From a virus, in IMG/VR virus record IMGVR_UViG_3300017917_005384, positions 91,190 to 155,189 of that record: a stretch of DNA of 64,000 nucleotides; one strand, 5' to 3'. Position 1 is the stretch's first letter; the number at the start of each line of letters is the position of its first letter. The translations under genes were made by a program, and so were the position numbers. Of the stretch, positions 17,409 to 23,994 are shown in pieces. The notes under the pieces were generated by a model that searched no databases, was not told the origin of the DNA, and saw nothing but the letters and a program-made list of their open reading frames with translations.

Positions 17409-18183
17409 TCATGAACTCCCTCTTTCATTGATGCATTATAGTTATGAATTTAATGACTATGAATATTGTTTACCAATATTTTTAGATAAATATGAACAAT
17501 ATCGTTTGTTCTTTCAACGAGCTAGATTAGACAAGAGATTCATAATTATGGATAATTCTCTCTTTGAAGGTTATACCCATACAGTAGAAGATTTATTTGA
17601 CAAAATATACTTAATTCATCCTAGCATATTCATTGTACCTGATGAATGGAATAATTCAGCTGCTACTCTTAAAAATGCTAAACATTGGATGATAAATTAC
17701 AAACAACATCTGCCTAAAGAAACAGAATTAATGGCAGTATGTCAAGGTAATACCATGGGTGAATTGATCACAACATACCAAACATTAGTAGATTTAGGTT
17801 ACAAACATATTGCTTTCAACCATGCTAGCGCAGCATATACTAACTATTATCCTAATCATAGTAAATTATATGCTCAAATGTATGGTAGAATTGAATTAAT
17901 CAGACAATTAGTTGAAACTAATACTGTTAGAAAAGATATATGGCATCATATGTTAGGAGCAAGTGATTGGCGTGAATTTCAAGCATATACTGAATTCGAT
18001 TGGGTTAAATCGATTGATACATCTGCTCCTATAATTAATGGGGCTTTAGGTGTAAAACTTAACCATGATGAACCATATGTTAAACCAGAAGCTAAATTAG
18101 AAAGCATTATGGAAGTAGATCTTACAGATAAAATGGATATTATACAACATAATGTAGAATTATTTAGAAAAAGTATTAAATAA
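17398..18183 (+). CDS. dpdA: DpdA-like DNA transglycosylase (TGT superfamily)
   Basis: A 261-residue TIM-barrel-like protein resembling phage relatives of tRNA-guanine transglycosylase. Features fitting the family are IIMDNSLFEG (D52), FIVPDEW (D82) and the strand MAVCQG with the QG pair, followed by YKHIAFNH. No C-terminal zinc-binding Cys set of bacterial TGT is seen, as is usual for phage DpdA. DpdA enzymes exchange guanine in DNA for a 7-deazaguanine base. The gene sits inside the queD-queC-queE-folE region, which strongly supports this role. Which of the two Asp residues is the nucleophile cannot be decided here. Confidence 0.68.
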   Translation: MKVSHELPLSLMHYSYEFNDYEYCLPIFLDKYEQYRLFFQRARLDKRFIIMDNSLFEGYTHTVEDLFDKIYLIHPSIFIVPDEWNNSAATLKNAKHWMINYKQHLPKETELMAVCQGNTMGELITTYQTLVDLGYKHIAFNHASAAYTNYYPNHSKLYAQMYGRIELIRQLVETNTVRKDIWHHMLGASDWREFQAYTEFDWVKSIDTSAPIINGALGVKLNHDEPYVKPEAKLESIMEVDLTDKMDIIQHNVELFRKSIK

Positions 18184-18190
18184 TATTAGT

Positions 18191-18310
18191 ATGAGTAAAT
18201 ACGAACAATTAATTAAAGAAAAAGAAGAAAAAAAACGTTTACAAGAATTAGCAAATGCAAAAGATGAACAAAAAGAAATAAGATCTGATATAAAAGGAAT
18301 GATAGACTAA
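18191..18310 (+). CDS. small charged coiled-coil protein
   Basis: A 39-residue ORF just after the DpdA-like gene. It is almost entirely Lys, Glu, Arg and Gln with heptad-like spacing, ending DIKGMID. The start context (TAGTATGAG) resembles neighbouring genes. Function unknown. From 18311 to 18383 no convincing gene is seen. Confidence 0.45.
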   Translation: MSKYEQLIKEKEEKKRLQELANAKDEQKEIRSDIKGMID

Positions 18311-18383
18311 CTAGCTCAAAACTTTAAAAAAATTACAAATGAGTTATCAAAAAGAAGAAATGTATGAAACTTCATTTTGATAA

Positions 18384-18407
18384 GGCAAAATATCTTTAAT
18401 ATATTTA
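18384..18407 (+). promoter_or_regulatory. candidate phage promoter (GGCAAAA-N9-TATATTTA)
   Basis: GGCAAAA (18384-18390) and TATATTTA (18400-18407) with the standard 9-nt spacer lie 20 nt before the gene that leads into queC. Confidence 0.6.
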
Positions 18408-18427
18408 TATAAATTAAAATAAAAATT

Positions 18428-18709
18428 ATGTTATCGCTTTATGATTATCTAGGTCAAGCCGCTGGTAAGGAATTAGGACAACAAGTAGCAGAATATGCTA
18501 AAATTAGAAAAACAAAATGCAGTATGCGTTATGTTTCTAATCCTAAATATAAAGGAAATGTAATATTATACACTAAAGAATTCTTGGATGAGTATTTCGA
18601 AGTAAAAAAACTATTTACAAAACCATATAATATTGACTATACTGAAATTAATACTCAGTTAATGGAAGATAGTATTAAACAACAACAAAATGAATTAGAA
18701 AATGCATAA
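18428..18709 (+). CDS. uncharacterised protein preceding queC
   Basis: A 93-residue soluble protein (MLSLYDYLGQAAGKELG at the start). No known family; there is a basic central part and a Gln/Glu-rich C-terminal helix. It overlaps queC by 8 nt and has its own promoter-like motif, so it is co-expressed with the deazaguanine genes and might be an accessory to that pathway. Confidence 0.55.
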   Translation: MLSLYDYLGQAAGKELGQQVAEYAKIRKTKCSMRYVSNPKYKGNVILYTKEFLDEYFEVKKLFTKPYNIDYTEINTQLMEDSIKQQQNELENA

Positions 18710-19553
18710 TAAAAAACAAGCAGTACTTAGTCTTTCTGGTGGTATGGATTCAAGTACTTTACTACTCCATCTACTTGCTAATGGTTATGAAGTTACAGCA
18801 TTATCATTTGATTATGGGCAAAAACATAAAGTTGAACTAGAACGAGCAAAAGATCTAGTAATGTATCTTAACCAACAATCAGGACCTAATGCCCTTATTA
18901 AACCTATAACTCACCAAATAATTAAAATTGATGGTTTACAACAATTACTTAATTCAGCATTAGTTGAAGGTGGTAAAGATGTTCCTGAAGGACATTACGA
19001 ACAAAATAATATGAAAGAAACTGTTGTTCCTAATCGTAATAAGATTTTTAGTTCTATTATTCAAGCAGTAGCATTATCAATTGCTACTAAAGATGAAAAA
19101 CAAGAAGTAGATATTGCGTTAGGTATTCATGCTGGTGACCATGCAATTTATCCTGACTGTAGACAAGAATTTAGAGATGCTGATATGGAAGCATTTAGAA
19201 TTGGTAACTGGGATTCTGAACTAATTAAATTCTATACTCCTTATTTACATGCTGATAAATTTGGTATTTTAGAAGATGGTTTAAAAGCATGTGAGAAATT
19301 AAATTTAGACTTTAATGAAGTATATAAACGTACTAATACATCTTATAAGCCAATTCAATTACAAGTAGGAAATTATTTAAATAATCTACAATGGTTTTCT
19401 GATTATAAATCAGCAGCATCAGTAGAACGTATTGAAGCATTTATTAAACTAGGACGTCCTGATCCTGTAGCATACGCTGATGAAACAGGACCTGTGAGTT
19501 GGGAAGTAGCTAAAGCACACGTAGAAAAAGTTTTAGCTGAACATCAAAAGTAA
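18702..19553 (+). CDS. queC: QueC-like 7-cyano-7-deazaguanine (preQ0) synthase lacking the zinc cysteines
   Basis: A 283-residue PP-loop ATPase of the QueC family, which converts 7-carboxy-7-deazaguanine to preQ0 with ATP and ammonia. The PP-loop SGGMDSS (12-18), the strand SFDYGQKH, VVPNRNK and GIHAGDHAIYPDCRQEF are all conserved. The C-terminal zinc site is not: the TCY motif is TSY here (S214) and the CxxCxxC stretch is replaced by KSAASVERIEAF, so all four ligands are gone. The following GRPDPVAY matches the end of QueC. It probably ends a unit, since a new promoter motif lies 4 nt downstream of its stop. Confidence 0.82.
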   Translation: MHNKKQAVLSLSGGMDSSTLLLHLLANGYEVTALSFDYGQKHKVELERAKDLVMYLNQQSGPNALIKPITHQIIKIDGLQQLLNSALVEGGKDVPEGHYEQNNMKETVVPNRNKIFSSIIQAVALSIATKDEKQEVDIALGIHAGDHAIYPDCRQEFRDADMEAFRIGNWDSELIKFYTPYLHADKFGILEDGLKACEKLNLDFNEVYKRTNTSYKPIQLQVGNYLNNLQWFSDYKSAASVERIEAFIKLGRPDPVAYADETGPVSWEVAKAHVEKVLAEHQK

Positions 19554-19556
19554 GAA

Positions 19557-19580
19557 GGCAAAATAAAGATATTATCTTTA
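19557..19580 (+). promoter_or_regulatory. candidate phage promoter (GGCAAAA-N9-TATCTTTA)
   Basis: GGCAAAA at 19557-19563 and TATCTTTA at 19573-19580 keep the 9-nt spacing and precede the small HTH-like gene by 25 nt. Confidence 0.55.
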
Positions 19581-19605
19581 AGTAAACAAAAAACAATATA
19601 TAGTT

Positions 19606-19842
19606 ATGAGTTATCAAACAAACGTTCGTGCAAATTACATGAACAAGACAGCAAAATTGGCATTTTACAATGCTCGCAAGCGTGAAGGTGATACTGCTCG
19701 CCTTGCAGAAGAAACAGGTTACACCACCCGTTTTATTAATTATGTGAAGCGTGGTGAACGTAGTGTAAATGATACTGTTGCTAATGCAATGTATAATCTC
19801 GCTCGTCGCCGCACTAAAATGAACAAATTAGCTAATGCCTAA
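19606..19842 (+). CDS. small helix-turn-helix-like DNA-binding protein
   Basis: A 78-residue basic protein. DTARLAEETGYTTRFINYVKRG (residues 29-50) has the pattern of a helix-turn-helix: a first helix, a GYT turn and a recognition helix. Arg codons are CGT and CGC rather than the AGA common in neighbours, hinting at high expression. It is a monocistronic unit with its own promoter motif upstream and a strong terminator immediately after, which is the architecture of a highly expressed regulator or nucleoid-like protein. Confidence 0.6.
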   Translation: MSYQTNVRANYMNKTAKLAFYNARKREGDTARLAEETGYTTRFINYVKRGERSVNDTVANAMYNLARRRTKMNKLANA

Positions 19843-19849
19843 TTTATTG

Positions 19850-19880
19850 ACATCCCCCGAAAGGGGGATGTTTTACTTTT
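19850..19880 (+). terminator. Rho-independent terminator
   Basis: CATCCCCC (19851-19858) and GGGGGATG (19863-19870) form an 8-bp GC-rich stem with a GAAA loop, extended by an A-T pair and followed by a T-rich tract. It closes the unit of the HTH-like gene. Confidence 0.85.
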
Positions 19881-19893
19881 TAAAACTAAAAAC

Positions 19894-20118
19894 ATGAAGT
19901 GTATTAAAAATATAAAAACTGGAGAAATTGTTAGGGTTGAAGATAAATTGGCTCACCAAACTGTAGGTATTACTTGGCAATATATTTCTAAATCTGAATG
20001 GAAAGCAGCCACTAGAGTAGTAACTGAAAAACAAGAAGTAGAAGCTGAAAAGAAAGAAAAAACTGTGAGTGAAAAGGCTGTTAAACGTTCTAAACTTAAA
20101 TCAAAACAAAGAAAATAA
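19894..20118 (+). CDS. small basic protein of unknown function
   Basis: A 74-residue protein. The first 50 residues (KNIKTGEIVRVEDKLA) look like a small beta domain of the kind seen in short phage proteins. The C-terminal 25 residues are highly charged, with Lys/Glu alternation and a basic end. The ClpP-like gene starts 1 nt after its stop. Confidence 0.5.
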   Translation: MKCIKNIKTGEIVRVEDKLAHQTVGITWQYISKSEWKAATRVVTEKQEVEAEKKEKTVSEKAVKRSKLKSKQRK

Positions 20119-20119
20119 T

Positions 20120-20683
20120 ATGATTCAGTTACCTATAGCTAAAGAAAGAAACTTATACTTAGCTAAACAAGTCGATCAAGCATCCATTAATGAAATCAGT
20201 AAGGAGATTATTGATATAAATCAAAACGATGATTATTTAGGAAAACTAGCTGAACTTCACGGAATGAAATATACGCCGAAACCGATTAAACTCTATATCG
20301 ATTCATACGGTGGTTATGTATATCAGTGCTTAGGACTGTTAGGGATTATTGATAAGTCGGTAGTACCCGTTCATACGATCGTAACAGGTGCTGCTATGAG
20401 CTGTGGATTTCTTATAGCAATTACCGGGCATAGACGTTTTGCATATGACAATGCAACACACATGTATCACCAAGTTAGTTCTGTTATGTGGGGTAAGTTA
20501 AAAGATATGGAAGAAGATCTTGAAGAAACCAAACGCCTACAGTCTCTAATTGAAGAACATACTTTATCCCGTACTAAGATGACTAGAGAAATGCTTGAAA
20601 AAAATTATAAGAGTAAGAAAGATTGGTTTATTAATACCAAGCAAGCTTTGAAACTAGGTATTATAGATGAAATTATAAAATAA
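20120..20683 (+). CDS. ClpP-like serine protease (first paralogue)
   Basis: A 187-residue ClpP-family protein, starting at the ATG at 20120 rather than at an in-frame ATG 51 nt upstream inside the previous gene. The catalytic triad is intact: Ser94 in TGAAMSCGFL, His117 in HMYHQV and Asp168 in KKDWF. LYIDSYGGYV is the oxyanion-hole glycine strand. ClpP forms double-ring barrels fed by ATPases such as ClpX; no ClpX/ClpA gene is visible, so it would have to use host unfoldases. Similarity to prohead proteases is weaker. It lies between deazaguanine genes and 5 nt before queE. Confidence 0.82.
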   Translation: MIQLPIAKERNLYLAKQVDQASINEISKEIIDINQNDDYLGKLAELHGMKYTPKPIKLYIDSYGGYVYQCLGLLGIIDKSVVPVHTIVTGAAMSCGFLIAITGHRRFAYDNATHMYHQVSSVMWGKLKDMEEDLEETKRLQSLIEEHTLSRTKMTREMLEKNYKSKKDWFINTKQALKLGIIDEIIK

Positions 20684-20688
20684 ATAAT

Positions 20689-21570
20689 ATGAGTAAAATA
20701 GATCCAAACAAGTTATTAATTAGTAGTGATTTCTACAGCATCCAAGGTGAAGGAAAAAGTAGTGGTATTCCATCATACTTTGTACGCCTTGGCATCTGCA
20801 ATCTTACTTGCGGTATGAGTAGAGTATTTGCTAATAAATTAGCTAAAGAACAAACATTAGAAGACGGGGAAATATTTGTAGGTGATTTACATGCTGAAGG
20901 TAAAGCAACTTGGACTTGTGATTCTACAAGTCAGTGGTTATGGAGAGGTGAAGATAAAGAGTTTCAATATTTGATTGATCGTTGGAAAGAACAAGGTATC
21001 TATGAAGATATTAGAGATGGTATAATCCATATCATTTGGACTGGTGGTGAACCTACAATTAAAGGACACCAGGAAGCAATTGTGAATTTCCATAAGTATT
21101 GGAAGTCAGTAGATCCAGAAATTGATTTATATGATTTTGATGATCCTGAATATAATCCATTAAATGCTCATGGAATGTTTTATAATGAAATAGAAACTAA
21201 TGGTACTGTTCATATTGAGGATAGTTTATTTTTATTGTTAAATCAAATTAACTGCTCACCAAAGCTATCCAACTCAGGTATGACTGAAAAACAACGTATT
21301 GTACCTGCTGCTATTAAGCGCATTATGGAACATAGTAATTACCAATTCAAATTTGTTATCAGTACAGAAGATGATGTTAAAGAATTATTCCGTGACTTTG
21401 TAGAACCATTTAATATCCCACTCAAAAACGTTGTTTGCATGCCAGGATTAGATGATGTAGCTAATTTTGAAGAACGTACTCAATTCTGTCTTGAAATGGG
21501 GAAGAAATATAAGTTTAGGGCCCTTACACGGCTGCACATAGCAGCGTGGAATAAAACATTAAACGTATAA
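20689..21570 (+). CDS. queE: QueE-like 7-carboxy-7-deazaguanine synthase with split cysteine motif
   Basis: A 293-residue radical-SAM enzyme of the QueE family, which rearranges carboxy-tetrahydropterin to 7-carboxy-7-deazaguanine. The N-terminus DFYSIQGEGKSSGIPSYFVR is the QueE substrate/SAM signature, and TGGEPT (GGE motif) is intact. The 4Fe-4S motif is normally C-x3-C-x2-C; here it is C37-NLT-C41, then 35 residues, then TWTC77DST, so an insertion of about 33 residues separates the second and third Cys. Variant spacings are known in some QueE proteins. ETNGT and the C-terminal region also match. Confidence 0.83.
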   Translation: MSKIDPNKLLISSDFYSIQGEGKSSGIPSYFVRLGICNLTCGMSRVFANKLAKEQTLEDGEIFVGDLHAEGKATWTCDSTSQWLWRGEDKEFQYLIDRWKEQGIYEDIRDGIIHIIWTGGEPTIKGHQEAIVNFHKYWKSVDPEIDLYDFDDPEYNPLNAHGMFYNEIETNGTVHIEDSLFLLLNQINCSPKLSNSGMTEKQRIVPAAIKRIMEHSNYQFKFVISTEDDVKELFRDFVEPFNIPLKNVVCMPGLDDVANFEERTQFCLEMGKKYKFRALTRLHIAAWNKTLNV

Positions 21571-21766
21571 GTTATGAGTAAAGAAGAAAAAGAAGAAATA
21601 CTAAGAATATCTAAACATTTACAAGAACTAAAAGATTGGTTAGATGACCAACCTGGACATCCTACTCATTTAAGTAACTTACCAACTTGGTTTTGGGAAA
21701 CATGGGGTGAATGTATTGAAGACTTAAAATACTTAACTAAATAAAACATTAAATGTATAAGTTATG
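21551..21766 (+). repeat. 26-bp direct repeat spanning two start-codon leaders
   Basis: 21551-21576 and 21741-21766 are identical except for one C/T difference; each ends in AAGTTATG, the start codon of a small ORF. The first copy overlaps the end of queE. It suggests a local duplication of a translation leader. Confidence 0.6.
21574..21744 (+). CDS. small acidic protein
   Basis: A 56-residue ORF after queE. It has a charged N-terminal helix (SKEEKEEILRISKHLQELKD) and a Trp-rich C-terminal part (LPTWFWETWGECIEDL). Unknown family. The start sits in the typical AAGTTATG context. Confidence 0.5.
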   Translation: MSKEEKEEILRISKHLQELKDWLDDQPGHPTHLSNLPTWFWETWGECIEDLKYLTK

Positions 21767-21826
21767 GCTGAAATATGGTATAGAATAGTTTACATTCCCT
21801 TTATATATAAATTAATAAAGCATTAA
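21764..21826 (+). CDS. possible 20-residue peptide
   Basis: A very short ORF (MAEIWYRIVYIPFIYKLIKH) that starts in the duplicated AAGTTATG leader. It is hydrophobic and aromatic. It could be a real micropeptide or a by-product of the leader duplication; support is weak. Confidence 0.25.
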   Translation: MAEIWYRIVYIPFIYKLIKH

Positions 21827-21837
21827 TTATATAGAAT

Positions 21838-22017
21838 ATGTTAGATCTTTTAGAAAAACGTATTATTAAAATACTTAAAAACAATAAAGTAAGTAATAAC
21901 CACATAGAGATGTATATAGATGATATCTTTTCATTTAATAATAAAGAACTATATGAACAAGTAGACGACGAAGATATCGTATATGGATTTAATAAATGGT
22001 TAGGAGAGCAAAAATAA
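21838..22017 (+). CDS. small protein of unknown function upstream of folE
   Basis: A 59-residue soluble protein with a basic first helix (LLEKRIIKILKNNK) and an acidic second half (QVDDEDIVYGF). No family recognised. Its 3' end overlaps the promoter-like motif for folE. Confidence 0.5.
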   Translation: MLDLLEKRIIKILKNNKVSNNHIEMYIDDIFSFNNKELYEQVDDEDIVYGFNKWLGEQK

Positions 22018-22031
22018 AAATCGTATATTTA
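22007..22031 (+). promoter_or_regulatory. candidate phage promoter (AGCAAAA-N10-TATATTTA)
   Basis: AGCAAAA overlaps the end of the preceding small gene and TATATTTA lies at 22024-22031, only 4 nt before the folE ATG. The spacer is one base longer than usual. Confidence 0.4.
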
Positions 22032-22035
22032 AAAT

Positions 22036-22761
22036 ATGGAAAATAAACGTAGAAAAATAACAAATGCTGAAACACTAGAAACAGCACAACCTGGATTTGC
22101 AAATGGAATTTCAATCCAGCTCCAAACATTACTAAATAATGGAGAACACCGTTCATTAAATCATCAGGAAAAACTAATGATTATTGAAAATGCTGAGAAA
22201 GCATATGGTGATTTCCTTACAGCATTGGGTGTTGATTGGCGAAATGATCCCAACAGTATGGAAACACCTCGTCGTGTAGCTAAGGCCTATGTTTTAGATT
22301 TATGGAAAGGAAGATATGAACTACCAAGTGATATTACAGCATTTCCATCTGATGGTTATAAGGGAATTGTATTAGAAAGAGATATTCCTATTGTTAGTAT
22401 GTGTTCACATCACCATCAATCTATTTTAGGTAAAACACATATTGCTTATATACCTGGTGAAGATGGTAAAGTAGTAGGTTTAAGTAAATTAAATCGTATT
22501 GTAGAACACTTTGCTCGTAGAGGTGCTATCCAAGAACAACTTACAGTTGCTATTCATAATGCTATTCAAGCTGTAGCTGAAACTGAAAATGTAATGGTAG
22601 TAGTACATTCATACCATAACTGTGTATCATGTAGAGGTGTAAAACACTTTGGTGCTAGTATGGTAACAAGTGAAGTATCAGGTGTATTTGCTGATCATAC
22701 TAAAACAGCTAAAATGGAAGTAATTGAAATGTTAAAATTAAATATGGAGGGATATAAATAA
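22036..22761 (+). CDS. folE: GTP cyclohydrolase I
   Basis: A 241-residue type I FolE, which opens GTP to dihydroneopterin triphosphate, the first step to both folate and 7-deazaguanines. Signatures: SMCSHHHQSILGKTHIAYIP (zinc Cys and His), VVGLSKLNRIVEHFARRG, IQEQLT and HNCVSCRGVKH with the second zinc Cys. Unlike the other deazaguanine enzymes here, its metal ligands are intact. Near-invariant CEHH is CSHH. It overlaps the dCTP deaminase gene by 1 nt (TAATG), so the two are translationally coupled. Confidence 0.9.
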   Translation: MENKRRKITNAETLETAQPGFANGISIQLQTLLNNGEHRSLNHQEKLMIIENAEKAYGDFLTALGVDWRNDPNSMETPRRVAKAYVLDLWKGRYELPSDITAFPSDGYKGIVLERDIPIVSMCSHHHQSILGKTHIAYIPGEDGKVVGLSKLNRIVEHFARRGAIQEQLTVAIHNAIQAVAETENVMVVVHSYHNCVSCRGVKHFGASMVTSEVSGVFADHTKTAKMEVIEMLKLNMEGYK

Positions 22762-23279
22762 TGTTAAACGCACAACAAATTTTAGATGAAGGACTTTTAT
22801 TACTAGAACACACCCAAGGCAAACCAGCTCAAGTAGGCTATGATCTTAGTATTAAACAAGTGAATATCGTAGGTGGTAAAAAGAATATGGCTGGGTTTCG
22901 TATTGGTAAAGTATTAAAAGATAAGACTGAATTGACTAATTATGACCCTTATGGTTTAATGAATTTAGATGGAGTCAATGGTTGGTTACTTTATGAAGGA
23001 GTATACGATATTACTTTTAATGAAGGATGTAAAATCCCTAATAATAGAGTAGCTTTTATTAAACAACGATCTTCCCTATATCGTAATGGCGCCATCATTA
23101 ATAGTCCAGTATTTGATCCTGGTTTTGAAACTCAATTTATGGGAACCTTAATGTATATTCATTGTCCTATCTTTATTGAAGAAAATGCTCGAGTAGCTCA
23201 AATTTATTTTCACGAATGTCAATCAGCAGAAATGTATAATGGACAGTGGCAAAATGATAAACAACGATCATCATTGTAA
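22761..23279 (+). CDS. dcd: dCTP deaminase / dUTPase family protein
   Basis: A 172-residue trimeric dUTPase-fold protein. QRSSLYRNGAIIN and SPVFDPGFETQF correspond to the RSSLAR and IDPGF motifs of dCTP deaminase. This would feed dUMP to the thymidylate synthase encoded at 61753. A pure dUTPase role cannot be excluded because the motif order is shared. It is the last gene of the folE unit and is followed by a terminator-like hairpin. Confidence 0.78.
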   Translation: MLNAQQILDEGLLLLEHTQGKPAQVGYDLSIKQVNIVGGKKNMAGFRIGKVLKDKTELTNYDPYGLMNLDGVNGWLLYEGVYDITFNEGCKIPNNRVAFIKQRSSLYRNGAIINSPVFDPGFETQFMGTLMYIHCPIFIEENARVAQIYFHECQSAEMYNGQWQNDKQRSSL

Positions 23280-23295
23280 AATTTGATATAAACTA

Positions 23296-23318
23296 ATGCC
23301 CCTCATTGTGAGGGGCAT
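23296..23318 (+). terminator. terminator-like hairpin
   Basis: ATGCCCCTCA (23296-23305) and TGAGGGGCAT (23309-23318) form a perfect 10-bp stem with a 3-nt loop, followed by a short, weak T stretch (ATTTAT). It ends the folE-dcd unit. An ATG within it is in frame with the next gene but is unlikely to be used. Confidence 0.7.
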
Positions 23319-23322
23319 ATTT

Positions 23323-23955
23323 ATGTATATGCCAATAACACTATTGAATACAAACGGAACAGGTAAAGTTACTTTAATAAATAATAATAATATAGGAAAT
23401 ATTATATTAAATGTAGCAAGCAGTGTTACTTCTAGTTCTGAATTTTATTCTAATTTTGAATCTTATATCATAAATGGTGTAAGGCAAGCAACTACATATG
23501 ACTTAGTTAGAACTAATATATCAACAAATAGAAGATTAGTTGTAGCTGAAACGATAACTATAACTGGATTTAAATTTATAAGAATACCTCCTGATAACTG
23601 GTCATCCATATCAGGATATACTGTTACTGGAACTTTATCTATAGTGTCAGGGACGGGAGCTACAATTGATGGTGGAGTTTCAAGTAAAAGTTTTAATACA
23701 AAATCAACAATAGCTACTCCCTCCGTATCTGCACAAAGAGCAAATAATACATCACAGTATGATATATATGATGTAAGGCCAGTTAATAATACTACTACAA
23801 CATTAACAGCCGGGCAATATACTATTACGTTATTTGGAACAGGAGCTAATATGGACATAGCTACTTTAACAAATTCTTTATTTCCTATTGATACAACTAA
23901 AAAAATATACCCTGCAAGTAATGTTTCAACTCATTTTGCCATGCAAGTTTTTTAA
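23323..23955 (+). CDS. uncharacterised beta-rich, probably structural protein
   Basis: About 210 residues from the ATG at 23323 (another at 23329). Low in charge and rich in Thr, Ser, Asn, Val and Ile, with repeated short strands such as GYTVTGTLSIVSGTGATIDGG, the texture of phage fibre or decoration proteins. No signal peptide. It sits alone between a terminator and the polymerase promoter motif. Composition is similar to the protein at 30649. Confidence 0.5.
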   Translation: MYMPITLLNTNGTGKVTLINNNNIGNIILNVASSVTSSSEFYSNFESYIINGVRQATTYDLVRTNISTNRRLVVAETITITGFKFIRIPPDNWSSISGYTVTGTLSIVSGTGATIDGGVSSKSFNTKSTIATPSVSAQRANNTSQYDIYDVRPVNNTTTTLTAGQYTITLFGTGANMDIATLTNSLFPIDTTKKIYPASNVSTHFAMQVF

Positions 23956-23964
23956 TTTGATTTT

Positions 23965-23987
23965 GTCAAAACAATTTAATATATTAA
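23965..23987 (+). promoter_or_regulatory. candidate phage promoter (GTCAAAA-N8-TATATTAA)
   Basis: GTCAAAA at 23965-23971 and TATATTAA at 23980-23987 precede the DNA polymerase ATG by 7 nt. The spacer is one base shorter and the second box has one substitution. Confidence 0.45.
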
Positions 23988-23994
23988 AAAAGTT

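Noticed and set aside
18339-18380. 13-residue ORF between the DpdA-like gene and the promoter motif
   Set aside because: Too short and without a distinct leader; treated as non-coding.
23296-23325. ATG at 23296 as the start of the beta-rich gene
   Set aside because: It lies within a perfect 10-bp hairpin that terminates the preceding unit; the ATG at 23323 is better placed.
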